Origin: Rhodomicrobium sp. Az07
GTDB lineage: Bacteria > Pseudomonadota > Alphaproteobacteria > Rhizobiales > Rhodomicrobiaceae
DNA length: 64,000 nucleotides
NCBI RefSeq assembly: GCF_018619475.1
Contig: NZ_JAHFZG010000006.1
Coordinates: forward strand, 115,068 to 179,067
Direction of reading: 5' to 3'
Of this stretch, positions 26,241 through 34,866 are shown one piece after another (positions within the stretch are counted from its first letter, which is position 1; each line of letters begins with the position of its first letter). Made by a program: the position numbers and the translations under genes. Under the pieces are notes generated by a model. It did no database searches. It worked only from the letters and a program-made list of their open reading frames with translations, and was not told the origin of the DNA.

Positions 26241-27917
26241 ATGAGCACGGTGGCGAACAAGATCCAGGACGTTTTCAACGAACCCGGCTGCGACATCAAT
26301 CAGGGCAAATCGCAGAAGGAGCGCAAGAAGGGCTGCTCCAAGGCGTTGCAGCCCGGCGGTGCCGCCGGCGGATGCGCTTTCGACGGCGCGAAGATCGCGC
26401 TTCAGCCCATCACCGACGTCGCCCACCTCGTGCACGGTCCCATCGCGTGCGAGGGCAATTCATGGGACAACCGTCATTCCTCCTCGTCGGGCTCCAAGCT
26501 CTACCGTATGAGCTTCACCACCGACATGAGCGAGCAGGACGTGATTTTCGGCGGCGAAAAGCGTCTCTGGAAATCCATCAAGGAAATCGTCGAGAAATAC
26601 GCGCCCCCGGCCGTGTTCGTGTATCAGACCTGCGTGCCCGCCATGATCGGCGACGACATCGACGCGGTGTGCAGGAAGGCGAGCGAGAAATTCGGCACGC
26701 CGTGCATTCCGGTGCAGGCGCCCGGCTTCGTCGGCTCGAAGAGCCTCGGTAACAAGCTCGGCGGCGAGGCGCTCCTCGATCACGTCATCGGCACTCAAGA
26801 GCCGGACTATACGACGCCCTACGACATCAACATCATCGGCGAATACAACCTCGTCGGCGAATTGTGGCAGGTGAAGCCGCTTCTCGACGAACTCGGCATC
26901 CGCATCCTCGCCAGCATCTCCGGCGACGCGAAATATCATGAAGTCGCCCGCTCGCACCGCGCCAAGGCCGCGATGATGGTGTGCAGCCGCGCCATGATCA
27001 ACGTCGCGCGCAAGATGGAAGAGCGCTACGGCATTCCGTTCTTCGAGGGATCGTTCTACGGCATCGGCGACATGAGCGACACGCTTCGCCAGATGGCCGC
27101 GCTGCTCGTGAAGCAGGGCGCGCCGGACGACATTCTCGCGCGCACCGAAGCCGTGATCGAGCGCGAGGAAAAGAAGGCCTGGGCCAGCATCGCGACATTC
27201 CGCGAGCGGCTTCTCGGCAAGCGCGTTCTCCTCATCACGGGTGGCGTGAAAAGCTGGTCGATGGTCGCCGCGCTTCAGGAAGGCGGCATGGAGATCGCCG
27301 GCACGAGCGTCAAGAAGTCCACGAAAGAGGACAAGGAGAAGATCAAGGAGATCATGGGCCAGGATGCCCACATGATCGAAGACATGAAGCCGCGCGAGAT
27401 GTATGCGATGCTGAAGGAAGCGAAGGCCGACATCATGCTGTCCGGCGGTCGCTCGCAGTTCGTCGCGCTGAAAGCCAAGATGCCTTGGCTCGACATCAAT
27501 CAGGAGCGCCACTACGCCTATGCGGGCTATGTCGGCATGGTGGAACTCGTCCGCCAGATCGACAAGGCGCTGTCGAATCCCGTCTGGCAGCAGGTCCGCA
27601 GCCCCGCGCCGTGGGACGAGGTGAGCTGGGAAGCGCGCGCCGACGAGGCGAACGCCGCTGAAGCCGCCGCTCTCGCGGCCAACGCCGAGGCGAAGGCCAA
27701 GGCGGAGCGCGCGAAGATCCTCTGCAACTGCAATGGCGTCGAAACCGGCTTCGTCGAAGACATCATCCGCGCGAACAAGCTGACGCGCGCCGAGGATGTC
27801 GCCGCCTATGTGAAGATCGGCACCGGCTGCAAATCCTGCGCGCCGCATCTCGACGCGCTTCTCGAACGCGTCAACGGCACGGAAATCGTCCCCGCCAACT
27901 CCAACAAGGCAGCGTGA
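26241..27917 (+). CDS. nifE: FeMo-cofactor scaffold NifE with C-terminal [2Fe-2S] BFD-like domain
   Basis: A 558-residue protein. Residues 1 to about 465 are NifE: GCAFDGAKIAL, VHGPIACEGNSWDNR, YQTCVPAMIGDD and the NifD-like body; with NifN it forms the scaffold on which NifB-co matures to FeMo-co. The protein is about 80-100 residues longer than short NifE forms: after an Ala/Glu-rich linker (EANAAEAAALAANAEAKAKAE) comes a domain with C495-x-C497 and C530-x2-C533, the ligand pattern of bacterioferritin-associated ferredoxin and of the NifU centre. It could bring electrons or iron-sulfur chemistry to the scaffold. The ATG at 26241 has GGAG seven bases upstream. nifN starts seven bases after the stop. 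Confidence 0.95.
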   Translation: MSTVANKIQDVFNEPGCDINQGKSQKERKKGCSKALQPGGAAGGCAFDGAKIALQPITDVAHLVHGPIACEGNSWDNRHSSSSGSKLYRMSFTTDMSEQDVIFGGEKRLWKSIKEIVEKYAPPAVFVYQTCVPAMIGDDIDAVCRKASEKFGTPCIPVQAPGFVGSKSLGNKLGGEALLDHVIGTQEPDYTTPYDINIIGEYNLVGELWQVKPLLDELGIRILASISGDAKYHEVARSHRAKAAMMVCSRAMINVARKMEERYGIPFFEGSFYGIGDMSDTLRQMAALLVKQGAPDDILARTEAVIEREEKKAWASIATFRERLLGKRVLLITGGVKSWSMVAALQEGGMEIAGTSVKKSTKEDKEKIKEIMGQDAHMIEDMKPREMYAMLKEAKADIMLSGGRSQFVALKAKMPWLDINQERHYAYAGYVGMVELVRQIDKALSNPVWQQVRSPAPWDEVSWEARADEANAAEAAALAANAEAKAKAERAKILCNCNGVETGFVEDIIRANKLTRAEDVAAYVKIGTGCKSCAPHLDALLERVNGTEIVPANSNKAA

Positions 27918-27924
27918 GGACACC

Positions 27925-29307
27925 ATGGCGCGCGTTGAACTCTCGAAAAAAGCCTGCTCGGTCAATCCGCTGAAGATGAGCCAGCCCATCGGCGGCGCAC
28001 TTGCCTTCCTCGGACTCAACAAGTGCATGCCGCTGCTTCACGGCAGCCAGGGCTGCACCTCCTTCGGGCTGGTGCTGTTCGTGCGCCATTTCCGCGAGGC
28101 GATCCCGATGCAGACGACGGCCATGAGCGAGGTTTCGACCGTGCTCGGCGGCTTCGAGAACGTCGAACAGGCCATCGTCACCATCGCGACCCGCACGAAG
28201 CCCGAGGTCATCGGCATCTGTTCGACGGGCGTCACGGAGGTCAAGGGCGACGACGTCGACGGCTTCCTGAAGCTCGTGCGGCAGAACCATCCCGAACTCG
28301 ATCACGTCAAGCTTGTGTACGTCTCCACGCCCGACTTCGAGGGCGCGCTTGAGGACGGCTGGCGCAAGGCCGTCACGCGCATGGTGGAAGAGCTTGTCGA
28401 TGCGCCGCCGCCGGGCAGTGCGCGTGAGGCGAACCGCGTGAATATCCTGCCGGGCTCGCATCTGACGCCGGGCGACCTCGACGAATTGCGCGACATCTGC
28501 GAGGCGTTCGGCCTTGAGACGACCTTCCTGCCGGACCTGTCCGGCTCGCTCGACGGCCACATGCCCGAGGAATTTTCTCCGACCACCATCGGCGGCGCCA
28601 GCGTGAGCGACATTGCCGGAATGGGCCGCGCGGCGTTCACCATCGCCATCGGCGAGCAGATGCGCGACGCCGCTGTTGCGCTCGAAGCCAAGACCGGCGT
28701 GCCGTTTCGCGTGTTCGACCGTCTCACAGGGCTCGCGCCGAACGACGCGCTCATGGCGCTTCTGATGAAGATCAGCGGCCGCCCCGCACCGAACAAGATC
28801 AGGCGTCAGCGCTCGCAGCTTCTCGACGCCATGCTCGACGGGCATTTTTCATTCGGCGGCAAGACCGTCGCAGTCGGTGCCGAGCCGGACCTGCTCTTCA
28901 GCATCACGAGCTTCCTGACCGAGATGGGCGCAACCATCGGCGCAGCCGTCACTTCGACGCAATCGCCGATCCTCCACAAGGTTCCGGCTGAGGACGTGCT
29001 CGTCGGCGACCTTGAGGATTTCGAGCACCGCGCGAAGGGCATGGACCTTCTCGTAACGCACAGCCACGGGCGACAGGCTTCCGAGCGCTTGCATATTCCG
29101 CTGTTCCGCTACGGCCTGCCGACGTTCGACCGCCTCGGCGCGGCGCATCGCGTCTCGGTCGGCTATCGCGGCACGCGTTCCCTGATCTTCGATATCGGGA
29201 ACGTCTTCATGAGTGAAATTCACGAAGCGACGCCCGACATTTGGGCTGATAATTTGGCATCGCGCGGCGAGGGAAGCCATGATGATACGCCGACTGCGGC
29301 TCATTGA
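27925..29307 (+). CDS. nifN: FeMo-cofactor scaffold NifN
   Basis: A 460-residue NifK-like partner of NifE. It begins KKACSVNPLKMSQPIGGALAFLG and carries HGSQGCTSFGLVLFVRHF, the retained NifK-like cysteine, and ICSTGVTEVKGDD where NifK has the third P-cluster cysteine, here replaced (ICSTGV), as is usual for NifN. NifEN holds the cofactor precursor before transfer to NifDK. The start has GTGAGGACACC upstream. The end overlaps the nifX start by 29 bases. Confidence 0.95.
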   Translation: MARVELSKKACSVNPLKMSQPIGGALAFLGLNKCMPLLHGSQGCTSFGLVLFVRHFREAIPMQTTAMSEVSTVLGGFENVEQAIVTIATRTKPEVIGICSTGVTEVKGDDVDGFLKLVRQNHPELDHVKLVYVSTPDFEGALEDGWRKAVTRMVEELVDAPPPGSAREANRVNILPGSHLTPGDLDELRDICEAFGLETTFLPDLSGSLDGHMPEEFSPTTIGGASVSDIAGMGRAAFTIAIGEQMRDAAVALEAKTGVPFRVFDRLTGLAPNDALMALLMKISGRPAPNKIRRQRSQLLDAMLDGHFSFGGKTVAVGAEPDLLFSITSFLTEMGATIGAAVTSTQSPILHKVPAEDVLVGDLEDFEHRAKGMDLLVTHSHGRQASERLHIPLFRYGLPTFDRLGAAHRVSVGYRGTRSLIFDIGNVFMSEIHEATPDIWADNLASRGEGSHDDTPTAAH

Positions 29308-29767
29308 CCCCGATGCGAGCGAACAAAAGACGATCAAGGAAAGGCCGGGCGCTATGAAAGTAGCTTTTGCAACCCAAGACCTGAAGCGCGTGGATTCGCA
29401 TTTCGGATGGTCGCCGAACATAGCGGTGTATGAGATTTCCGCCGAGGACTCGAAGCTCATCGAAGTTTTCGTGTTCGAGCCGACCGGGCAGGACGGAAAC
29501 GACGACAAGCTCGCGCCGAAGATCGAGGCGATCAGGGATTGCGCCATCGTCTACGTGACAGCAATCGGCGGCTCGGGCGCGGCCCGCATCGTGCAGGCGG
29601 GGCTGCATCCCATCAAGCTCGCGCAGCCGGAAGCCATCGAAGACCTCATCGCCAAGCTTCAGACCGTTCTGAAGGGCAACCCGCCCCCGTGGCTGCGCAA
29701 GGCGCTGCTCAAGGGCAAGGAACGCAAGCTCGATTTCGAAGACGAGGAGGAAGCGGTTCATGGCTGA
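29279..29767 (+). CDS. nifX: NifX, FeMo-cofactor precursor carrier
   Basis: A 162-residue protein of the NifX/NafY/dinitrogenase iron-molybdenum cofactor family. The core begins [19 protein letters not shown] (histidine near residue 41, thought to contact the cofactor), then [32 protein letters not shown] (conserved Cys) and GLHPIKL. It carries NifB-co or precursor between NifB and NifEN. The ATG at 29279 overlaps the nifN end and has GAGGGAAG upstream; a start at 29354 would give only the core domain. It overlaps the next gene by eight bases. Confidence 0.9.
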   Translation: MMIRRLRLIDPDASEQKTIKERPGAMKVAFATQDLKRVDSHFGWSPNIAVYEISAEDSKLIEVFVFEPTGQDGNDDKLAPKIEAIRDCAIVYVTAIGGSGAARIVQAGLHPIKLAQPEAIEDLIAKLQTVLKGNPPPWLRKALLKGKERKLDFEDEEEAVHG

Positions 29768-30224
29768 CGCCGAAACGGTCGACAAGGATCTCACGAAATC
29801 GGTATTCTTCACCGAACTCGTCAAACAATGGCGCGCGCAGGATTCCTATGGCGCGTGGGACAAGAAGTCCGATCTCGAACTTCTTGAGCCATACGTAATC
29901 GACAAGGAAAAGCGCAAGCAGATGCCGCTCATGGGCGATCCCGACCCGGAGACGATCTGGCGCCTCGAAATTTTCTATAATGCCGTGGGCCTCTCCATCG
30001 AACGCGCGACCGGAATCATGGTCTCGCCGATCATGAAGATGCATCACGAGGGCTTCGGCCGCATGGTGCTGACGGCGGGCCGCCTCGTTGTCGTGAACAA
30101 GCACCTGCGTGACGTTCACCGCTTCGGCTTCGACAGCTACGAAAAGCTCGTTTCGGAAGGCGAGAAGCTCGTGGCTGCGGGCGTCGAGATGATCGAGAAA
30201 TTCCCCGAAGTGGCGAAATACTGA
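29760..30224 (+). CDS. NifX-associated nitrogen fixation protein (DUF269)
   Basis: A 154-residue protein matching the NifX-associated family found directly behind nifX in proteobacteria. Recognisable stretches are [36 protein letters not shown] and [18 protein letters not shown]. Its biochemical function is not established; association with cofactor handling is inferred from location. Its start lies inside the end of nifX, with GAGGAGGAAG upstream, so it is translationally coupled. Confidence 0.9.
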   Translation: MADAETVDKDLTKSVFFTELVKQWRAQDSYGAWDKKSDLELLEPYVIDKEKRKQMPLMGDPDPETIWRLEIFYNAVGLSIERATGIMVSPIMKMHHEGFGRMVLTAGRLVVVNKHLRDVHRFGFDSYEKLVSEGEKLVAAGVEMIEKFPEVAKY

Positions 30225-30237
30225 GGAGCCAGGCCGC

Positions 30238-30438
30238 ATGAGCGCAATCGATGAGTTGAAGGCGGAGCTGAAAAAGCTTTCGGCCAAGGCCACGCAGGCG
30301 AAGATGGACCTGCATGACCTTTCGGAAGAATTGCCGATCAACTGGCAGCAGATCATGGACGTGGCGCAGAAGGCGCACGACGCCTATGCGATCCTCGAAA
30401 AGAAGCGCGCCGAGCTGAAGCAGCTCGAAGCAGCGTAA
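30238..30438 (+). CDS. Small nif-cluster coiled protein (DUF683 / CCE_0567 type)
   Basis: A 66-residue, all-helical, highly charged protein (IDELKAELKKLSAKATQAKMDLHDL ... AYAILEKKRAELKQLEAA). Size and sequence match the DUF683 family that follows the NifX-associated gene in diazotrophs; a cyanobacterial member is a small metal-binding helical dimer. Role in nitrogen fixation unknown. It starts 13 bases after the preceding stop with GAGGAG upstream. Confidence 0.85.
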   Translation: MSAIDELKAELKKLSAKATQAKMDLHDLSEELPINWQQIMDVAQKAHDAYAILEKKRAELKQLEAA

Positions 30439-30451
30439 CGACGATATCGAG

Positions 30452-30472
30452 GCGGGCGCGCGTTACGCCCGC
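30452..30472 (+). other. Intercistronic stem-loop before fdxB
   Basis: GCGGGCG and CGCCCGC pair around a seven-base loop, 13 bases after the stop of the DUF683 gene. No T-run follows. It is the fourth such element in the operon. The remaining gap to fdxB (to 30629) shows no promoter I can recognise. Confidence 0.6.
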
Positions 30473-30629
30473 TTCAAGCCGTAAGGCGACAATCGCGGAC
30501 GATGAGACGCAAGGCCGGGAAAAAGCGCGGTCCTGCGATTTGCCATGTCCGAATTTGAATTTAGAGCGCCTCTAATTCCAGTTCCAGCAGGCGCGACGCA
30601 GACATCTCTAGACTGAAGGAAAAGGGCAC

Positions 30630-30938
30630 ATGGCAAACTTGACACGCGACGGCCGCGAGTGGGAGCCGCAATTTCTCATCGAAATCAATCCGGAAACCTG
30701 TATCGGCTGCGGCCGCTGCTTCAAGGTGTGCGACCGCAGTGTCATGACGCTGAAGGGCATCACGGATGAAGGCGAACTCGTCACCCTCGATGGCGACGAC
30801 GACGAGGATTGCGACGACGAATTTGAACGCAAGATCATGGTTCTGTCCGACGCGGGCAACTGCATCGGGTGCAGCGCATGCCATCGCGTCTGCCCGCGCG
30901 CCTGCCAGACCTTTTCGACGACACCGCCCGCGCTTTGA
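30630..30938 (+). CDS. fdxB: nif-specific ferredoxin III, FdxB
   Basis: A 102-residue 2[4Fe-4S] ferredoxin. Cluster ligands are C24-x2-C27-x2-C30-x3-C34 and C78-x2-C81-x2-C84-x3-C88, separated by an acidic insertion (LDGDDDEDCDDEF). The spacing and the long loop match ferredoxin III of nif clusters rather than generic bacterial ferredoxin. It may carry electrons for cofactor assembly or to NifH. GAAGGAAAAGG precedes the ATG. Confidence 0.92.
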   Translation: MANLTRDGREWEPQFLIEINPETCIGCGRCFKVCDRSVMTLKGITDEGELVTLDGDDDEDCDDEFERKIMVLSDAGNCIGCSACHRVCPRACQTFSTTPPAL

Positions 30939-30944
30939 TCAGTG

Positions 30945-30976
30945 GCCGGACGGCAGCAGCGCCTTGACCGTCCGGC
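30945..30976 (+). terminator. Stem-loop after fdxB, possible operon terminator
   Basis: GCCGGACGG and CCGTCCGGC form a nine-base-pair stem around a 14-base loop, seven bases after the fdxB stop. Only ACATTCTTC follows, so termination may be partial. The next element is a sigma-54 promoter in front of nifQ, which supports the idea that the transcript ends or weakens here. Confidence 0.55.
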
Positions 30977-30991
30977 ACATTCTTCACGATC

Positions 30992-31006
30992 AGGCATGCT
31001 CCTTGC
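30992..31006 (+). promoter_or_regulatory. Sigma-54 promoter of nifQ
   Basis: AGGCATGCTCCTTGC keeps GG at -24 and TTGC at -12 with correct spacing; it differs from TGGCACG-N4-TTGC at two bases. The predicted start is near 31018, about 77 bases before the nifQ ATG. I found no TGT-N10-ACA within about 200 bases upstream, so NifA may act from further away or without a site. Confidence 0.62.
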
Positions 31007-31094
31007 ATTTATGATGGCCGAACCGGGAGCGTCGTCATCGCGACACTTGCCGGTAAGCGATGCGAGGAGACCCGCAAAGCGGGGGTAATCGGCG

Positions 31095-31763
31095 ATGTCA
31101 GTGCAGAAAGCGTCCGAAAGCCTCCCACTTTCTTCCGCGCGGGACGTCTATTCCATGCTGATGGAGGCGAGAGCCCCAGATGTCGATGCCTTCGATGCGC
31201 ATGTGATTGCGTGCATCCTTGCGCTGTCCTTTGCCGAGGCGAAAGCCGAGGACATGTCGCTCGCCGCCGCCGCCGGTCTTGAGGCGGACGATCTGCTCGA
31301 TCTCGTCGCATCGTGCTTCCCGGCTGCGCTCGCGTGGTTGAAGCGCGACATCGGCCATCGTCCCATCGAGCGCAGCGCCGACGAAGCCTGCCTTCTCGAT
31401 CTTCTCAAGAGCGGCGCCACGGCGCAAACCGTCCTGGCGCACCGGCTTGCCGCTCTCGTGGCGCGCCGCGCGCAGCGCCCGAACCACCTCTGGCAGGATC
31501 TCGGCTTTCGCCATCGCGGCGACCTCTCCGAGCTGATGCAGCGCCATTTCGCGCCGCTCGCCCGCCGCAACAATCACGACATGAAGTGGAAGAAATTCCT
31601 CTATCGCATGATCTGCGCCGACGCGGCCTTTTCGCTCTGCACCGCGCCGAGTTGCGCGGAGTGCGACGACTTCGAAACCTGCTTCGGGGAAGAGACGGGC
31701 GAGTCGCTGCTGGCGCGTGGTCGCCGCGCCGCCGATTTGCATGGCAGCCGTGCCGGCGCTTGA
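31095..31763 (+). CDS. nifQ: Molybdenum donor protein NifQ
   Basis: A 222-residue protein ending in the NifQ cysteine signature C-x4-C-x2-C-x5-C (in CTAPSCAECDDFETC), preceded by the conserved HLWQDLGFRHRGDLSELMQRHFAPLARRN and MKWKKFLYRMIC regions. NifQ holds a [Mo-Fe-S] cluster and supplies molybdenum to NifEN for FeMo-co synthesis. It has its own sigma-54-type promoter upstream. ldhA follows after 108 bases that include a perfect 16-base palindrome. Confidence 0.92.
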   Translation: MSVQKASESLPLSSARDVYSMLMEARAPDVDAFDAHVIACILALSFAEAKAEDMSLAAAAGLEADDLLDLVASCFPAALAWLKRDIGHRPIERSADEACLLDLLKSGATAQTVLAHRLAALVARRAQRPNHLWQDLGFRHRGDLSELMQRHFAPLARRNNHDMKWKKFLYRMICADAAFSLCTAPSCAECDDFETCFGEETGESLLARGRRAADLHGSRAGA

Positions 31764-31797
31764 TACGGCAGGTTTGCACCCGATTTTCAGGACATAG

Positions 31798-31813
31798 TGT
31801 CACGGCCGTGACA
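31798..31813. promoter_or_regulatory. Perfect 16-base palindrome upstream of ldhA
   Basis: TGTCACGGCCGTGACA is fully self-complementary and lies 59 bases before the ldhA start. It also satisfies TGT-N10-ACA, but no -24/-12 element follows, so it is more likely an operator for a dimeric regulator of ldhA than a NifA site. Confidence 0.55.
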
Positions 31814-31871
31814 TGCCGCGCGGCGAATAAGGATGCGGCGTCGCTTCCAGCAGTGAACGATTGGGGTTTCG

Positions 31872-32915
31872 ATGAGAATTGCCTTCTTCAGCGAACATGC
31901 CTTCCAGACGCCGTTTCTGATCGAGGCGAATCAGGAGTACGGGCACGAACTGGTGTTCTTCAAGGAGCAGCTCTCGCGGCGCACGGCACAGCTCGCGGCC
32001 GGTTTCGTCGCCGTCTGCCCCTTCGTCACCGACAAGCTCGACGCCGAGACACTGCAAATCCTGGCGGATGGCGGCACAAAACTCCTCGCGCTGCGCTCTG
32101 CGGGTTTCAATAACCTCGACCTCGAAGCAGCCGAGAGGCTCGGGCTGTGCGTCATGCGCGTTCCGGCCTACGCGCCGACCGCCATCGCGGAACATGCCGT
32201 CGCGCTGATGCTCGCCCTTAACCGCCGCATCAACCACGCCTATAACCGCGTGCGTGAGGGCAATTTTTCGCTCGACCACCTGGTGGGCTTCAATATGGAG
32301 GGCCGCACGGTCGGCATCGTCGGCACCGGCAAGATCGGCGAGTCGCTCGCGCGCATCATGCACGGCTTCGGCTGCAAGATCCTCGGCTACGACATCTACC
32401 AGAACCCGGCTTGCATTGCACTCGGCATGAAATATGTCGACCTTCCGACACTGCTATCGGAGTCCGACATCGTCTCGCTGCACTGCCCGCTGACGCCGGA
32501 AACGAAGCACCTCATCAATGAGGAGTCGTTGAGGCTCATGAAGCCCGGCTCAATGCTGATCAACACGGCGCGCGGCGGCCTCGTGAACGCGGAGGCCGTG
32601 ATCGAGGCGCTGAAGCGGAAGGACGGCCTGGCCTATGTCGGCATGGATGTCTACGAGCGCGAGGAAGGGCTGTTCTTTTCGGATCATTCCTCCACGATCA
32701 TTCAGGACGACGTGTTCGAACTGCTGACCACCTTCCGCAACGTGATCGTGACGGGGCATCAGGCGTTCCTCACGCGCGAGGCACTGGCGGAAATCGCGCA
32801 TACGACGCTCGCAAACGTCGCCGATTACGAGCGCGGCACGCCGAACCCGAAAAACGTGTTGAGCGCGGGTGTGAAAGGCCCCGGCGGCCCGCTGCATCAG
32901 AGCCCGCGCGAATAG
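31872..32915 (+). CDS. ldhA: D-lactate dehydrogenase, LdhA type
   Basis: A 347-residue D-2-hydroxyacid dehydrogenase. Its stretches RSAGFNNLDLEAAERLGL, VPAYAPTAIAEHAVALMLALNRRI, the NAD-binding GIVGTGKIGESLARI (about 148), and GHQAFLTREALAEI near the C-terminus with catalytic His follow the fermentative LdhA subgroup closely. Catalytic Arg, Glu and His are expected in NTARGG, the YERE region and TGHQAF. It reduces pyruvate to D-lactate with NADH, or the reverse. It lies directly behind nifQ, but a palindrome upstream suggests independent control. Confidence 0.88.
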   Translation: MRIAFFSEHAFQTPFLIEANQEYGHELVFFKEQLSRRTAQLAAGFVAVCPFVTDKLDAETLQILADGGTKLLALRSAGFNNLDLEAAERLGLCVMRVPAYAPTAIAEHAVALMLALNRRINHAYNRVREGNFSLDHLVGFNMEGRTVGIVGTGKIGESLARIMHGFGCKILGYDIYQNPACIALGMKYVDLPTLLSESDIVSLHCPLTPETKHLINEESLRLMKPGSMLINTARGGLVNAEAVIEALKRKDGLAYVGMDVYEREEGLFFSDHSSTIIQDDVFELLTTFRNVIVTGHQAFLTREALAEIAHTTLANVADYERGTPNPKNVLSAGVKGPGGPLHQSPRE

Positions 32916-32952
32916 CCCACGCTCCGCATCGGGCGGCCGGTTCACAAAGCCC

Positions 32953-33282
32953 TTACTCTTGGTGGGGCGAAGTCACGGCGCGTGCTTTTGATGTGCCGAG
33001 CAGATAGACGCGGATCGCAGCGGAAAGGCCCGCAGGTCCGCGCGCCGCGTCGATCTCGGCCACGAGCGCAGCGACGGTGCGCCCTTGCTCCTCGGCCGCG
33101 GCCTTCAGTTCGCGCCAGAACGCGTCTTCGAGTGTGATCGACGTGCGGTGCCCGGCGATGGCGAGCGAGCGCTTTTTCGGCAAGGCGAGCGCGGGGGCGA
33201 ACGCGGCCGCCGCGGAGCCGGGTTCCGCGCCGTTAACAGGCCCGCCGCCGGTCCTTCTGCTATGCACGATCGCTTTCCGCAT
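32953..33282 (-). CDS. Ribbon-helix-helix protein (RHH_4 type)
   Basis: A 109-residue protein with an Ala/Pro-rich N-terminal half and a ribbon-helix-helix domain in the C-terminal half: KKRSLAIAGHRTSITLEDAFWRELKAAAEEQGRTVAALVAEID. The family is common in alphaproteobacteria and presumably binds DNA as a dimer; targets are unknown. The frame is open upstream into the fumC terminator, but the ATG at 33282 is taken as start. It follows fumC on the same strand after a terminator, so it is probably transcribed by read-through or from a weak own promoter. Confidence 0.75.
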   Translation of the reverse strand: MRKAIVHSRRTGGGPVNGAEPGSAAAAFAPALALPKKRSLAIAGHRTSITLEDAFWRELKAAAEEQGRTVAALVAEIDAARGPAGLSAAIRVYLLGTSKARAVTSPHQE

Positions 33283-33304
33283 CGGCTCCCGCCTCACCGG
33301 ACGT

Positions 33305-33331
33305 AAAAAGAGGGCCGGGGAATCCCGGCCC
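33305..33331 (-). terminator. Rho-independent terminator of fumC
   Basis: On the minus strand GGGCCGGG and CCCGGCCC form an eight-base-pair GC stem with a short loop, followed by TCTTTTT. It begins about 20 bases after the fumC stop codon. Confidence 0.88.
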
Positions 33332-33350
33332 GCCGTTGCCTCGCCGCTCG

Positions 33351-34763
33351 TCACACGCCCGGCTTGATCATCAGCTCAGGCTTCATCAGCGCGTTGAAGT
33401 CTTCCTCGGAGATCACGCCGAGTTTCATCGCTTCCTCGCGCAGCGTCGTGCCGTTCTTGTGCGCCGTCTTCGCGATCTTGGCGGCGGCGTCGTAGCCGAT
33501 CTTCGGCGCGAGCGCGGTCACGAGCATCAGCGAGCGTTCAAGCAGATCTTCGATGCGCGCGCGGTTCGGAACGATGCCGACGACGCAATGGTCGGTGAAG
33601 CTCACCGCCGCGTCCGCGATCAGGCGGATCGATTGCAGCAGGTTGTAGATGATGACGGGCTTGTAGACGTTCAGCTCGAAATGGCCCTGGCTGCCCGCCA
33701 CCGTGATCGCCACGTTGTTGCCCATCACCTGCGTGCAGACCATGGTCAGCGCCTCGCACTGCGTCGGGTTCACCTTGCCCGGCATGATCGACGAGCCCGG
33801 CTCATTCTCGGGCAGCGAGATTTCCGCGATACCGGAGCGCGGGCCGGAGCCCATCAGGCGGATATCGCTCGCGATCTTGAACAGGCTCGTCGCAAGCACG
33901 TTCAGTGCGCCGGAAAGCTCCACCTCGGCATCGTTGGACGCCAGCGCCTCGAACTTGTTCGGCGCGGTGACGAACGGCAAGCCGGTTTCGCTTGCCACTT
34001 CGTCCGCGAACTTCTCCGCGAAGCCGATGGGCGTGTTAAGGCCGGTGCCGACAGCGGTGCCGCCCTGCGCGAGGAGATAGAGGCGCGGCAGCGTGGCCTT
34101 CACGCGCTCGATGCCGAAACGCAGTTGCGTCGCGTAGCCGGAGAACTCCTGCCCGAGCGTGACCGGCGTCGCGTCCTGAAGGTGCGTGCGGCCGATCTTG
34201 ATGATGTCTTTGAACTCTTCCGCCTTCGCCTCGATGGCGCCGGCCAGATGGTCGAGCGCGGGCAGCAGCGCCTCGTTCACCTGCACGGCGGCGGCGATGC
34301 GCATCGCGGTCGGGAAGGTGTCGTTGGAAGACTGCGAGCGATTCACGTGGTCGTTCGGGTGGACGGGCTTCTTCGAGCCCTTCTCGCCGCCGAGCAGTTC
34401 GATTGCGCGGTTCGAGATCACCTCGTTCGCGTTCATGTTCGACTGCGTGCCGGAGCCGGTCTGCCAGACGACGAGCGGAAATTCAGCGTCGAGCTTGCCC
34501 GCGATCACCTCTTCCGCCGCCGTTACGATGGCGTCGTGCAGGGGTTGCTCCAGATTGCCGAGCGCGAGGTTTGTCTTCGCCGCCGCCTTCTTCACGACCC
34601 CGAGCGCATGCACCAGCGGAATGGGCATGCGCTCGCCGCCGATCTTGAAATTACCGAGGCTGCGCTGCGTCTGCGCGCCCCAGTAATGGTTGGCGGGCAC
34701 GTCGATAGGGCCGAATGTGTCGGTTTCGGTGCGCGTGGCGGACGGGGAGACGTTTTCTGTCAT
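33351..34763 (-). CDS. fumC: Class II fumarate hydratase FumC
   Basis: A 470-residue fumarase of the family length. The substrate site segments are present: [19 protein letters not shown] (about 100-118), [20 protein letters not shown] (about 130-149), [17 protein letters not shown] (about 187) and the superfamily signature [16 protein letters not shown] (about 318-333, catalytic serine loop). It interconverts fumarate and malate in the TCA cycle and is the oxygen-stable, iron-free form. A good terminator follows the gene. Confidence 0.96.
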   Translation of the reverse strand: MTENVSPSATRTETDTFGPIDVPANHYWGAQTQRSLGNFKIGGERMPIPLVHALGVVKKAAAKTNLALGNLEQPLHDAIVTAAEEVIAGKLDAEFPLVVWQTGSGTQSNMNANEVISNRAIELLGGEKGSKKPVHPNDHVNRSQSSNDTFPTAMRIAAAVQVNEALLPALDHLAGAIEAKAEEFKDIIKIGRTHLQDATPVTLGQEFSGYATQLRFGIERVKATLPRLYLLAQGGTAVGTGLNTPIGFAEKFADEVASETGLPFVTAPNKFEALASNDAEVELSGALNVLATSLFKIASDIRLMGSGPRSGIAEISLPENEPGSSIMPGKVNPTQCEALTMVCTQVMGNNVAITVAGSQGHFELNVYKPVIIYNLLQSIRLIADAAVSFTDHCVVGIVPNRARIEDLLERSLMLVTALAPKIGYDAAAKIAKTAHKNGTTLREEAMKLGVISEEDFNALMKPELMIKPGV

Positions 34764-34866
34764 GGCCGGTCTCTGCTGATTTGCGTGGAAAGGTTGAGGG
34801 CTGGTCTATCATGCCCGCGCCGTTCGCGCCAAGCCGCACCGATTGGCGCAAAACCGCACGCTGGCG

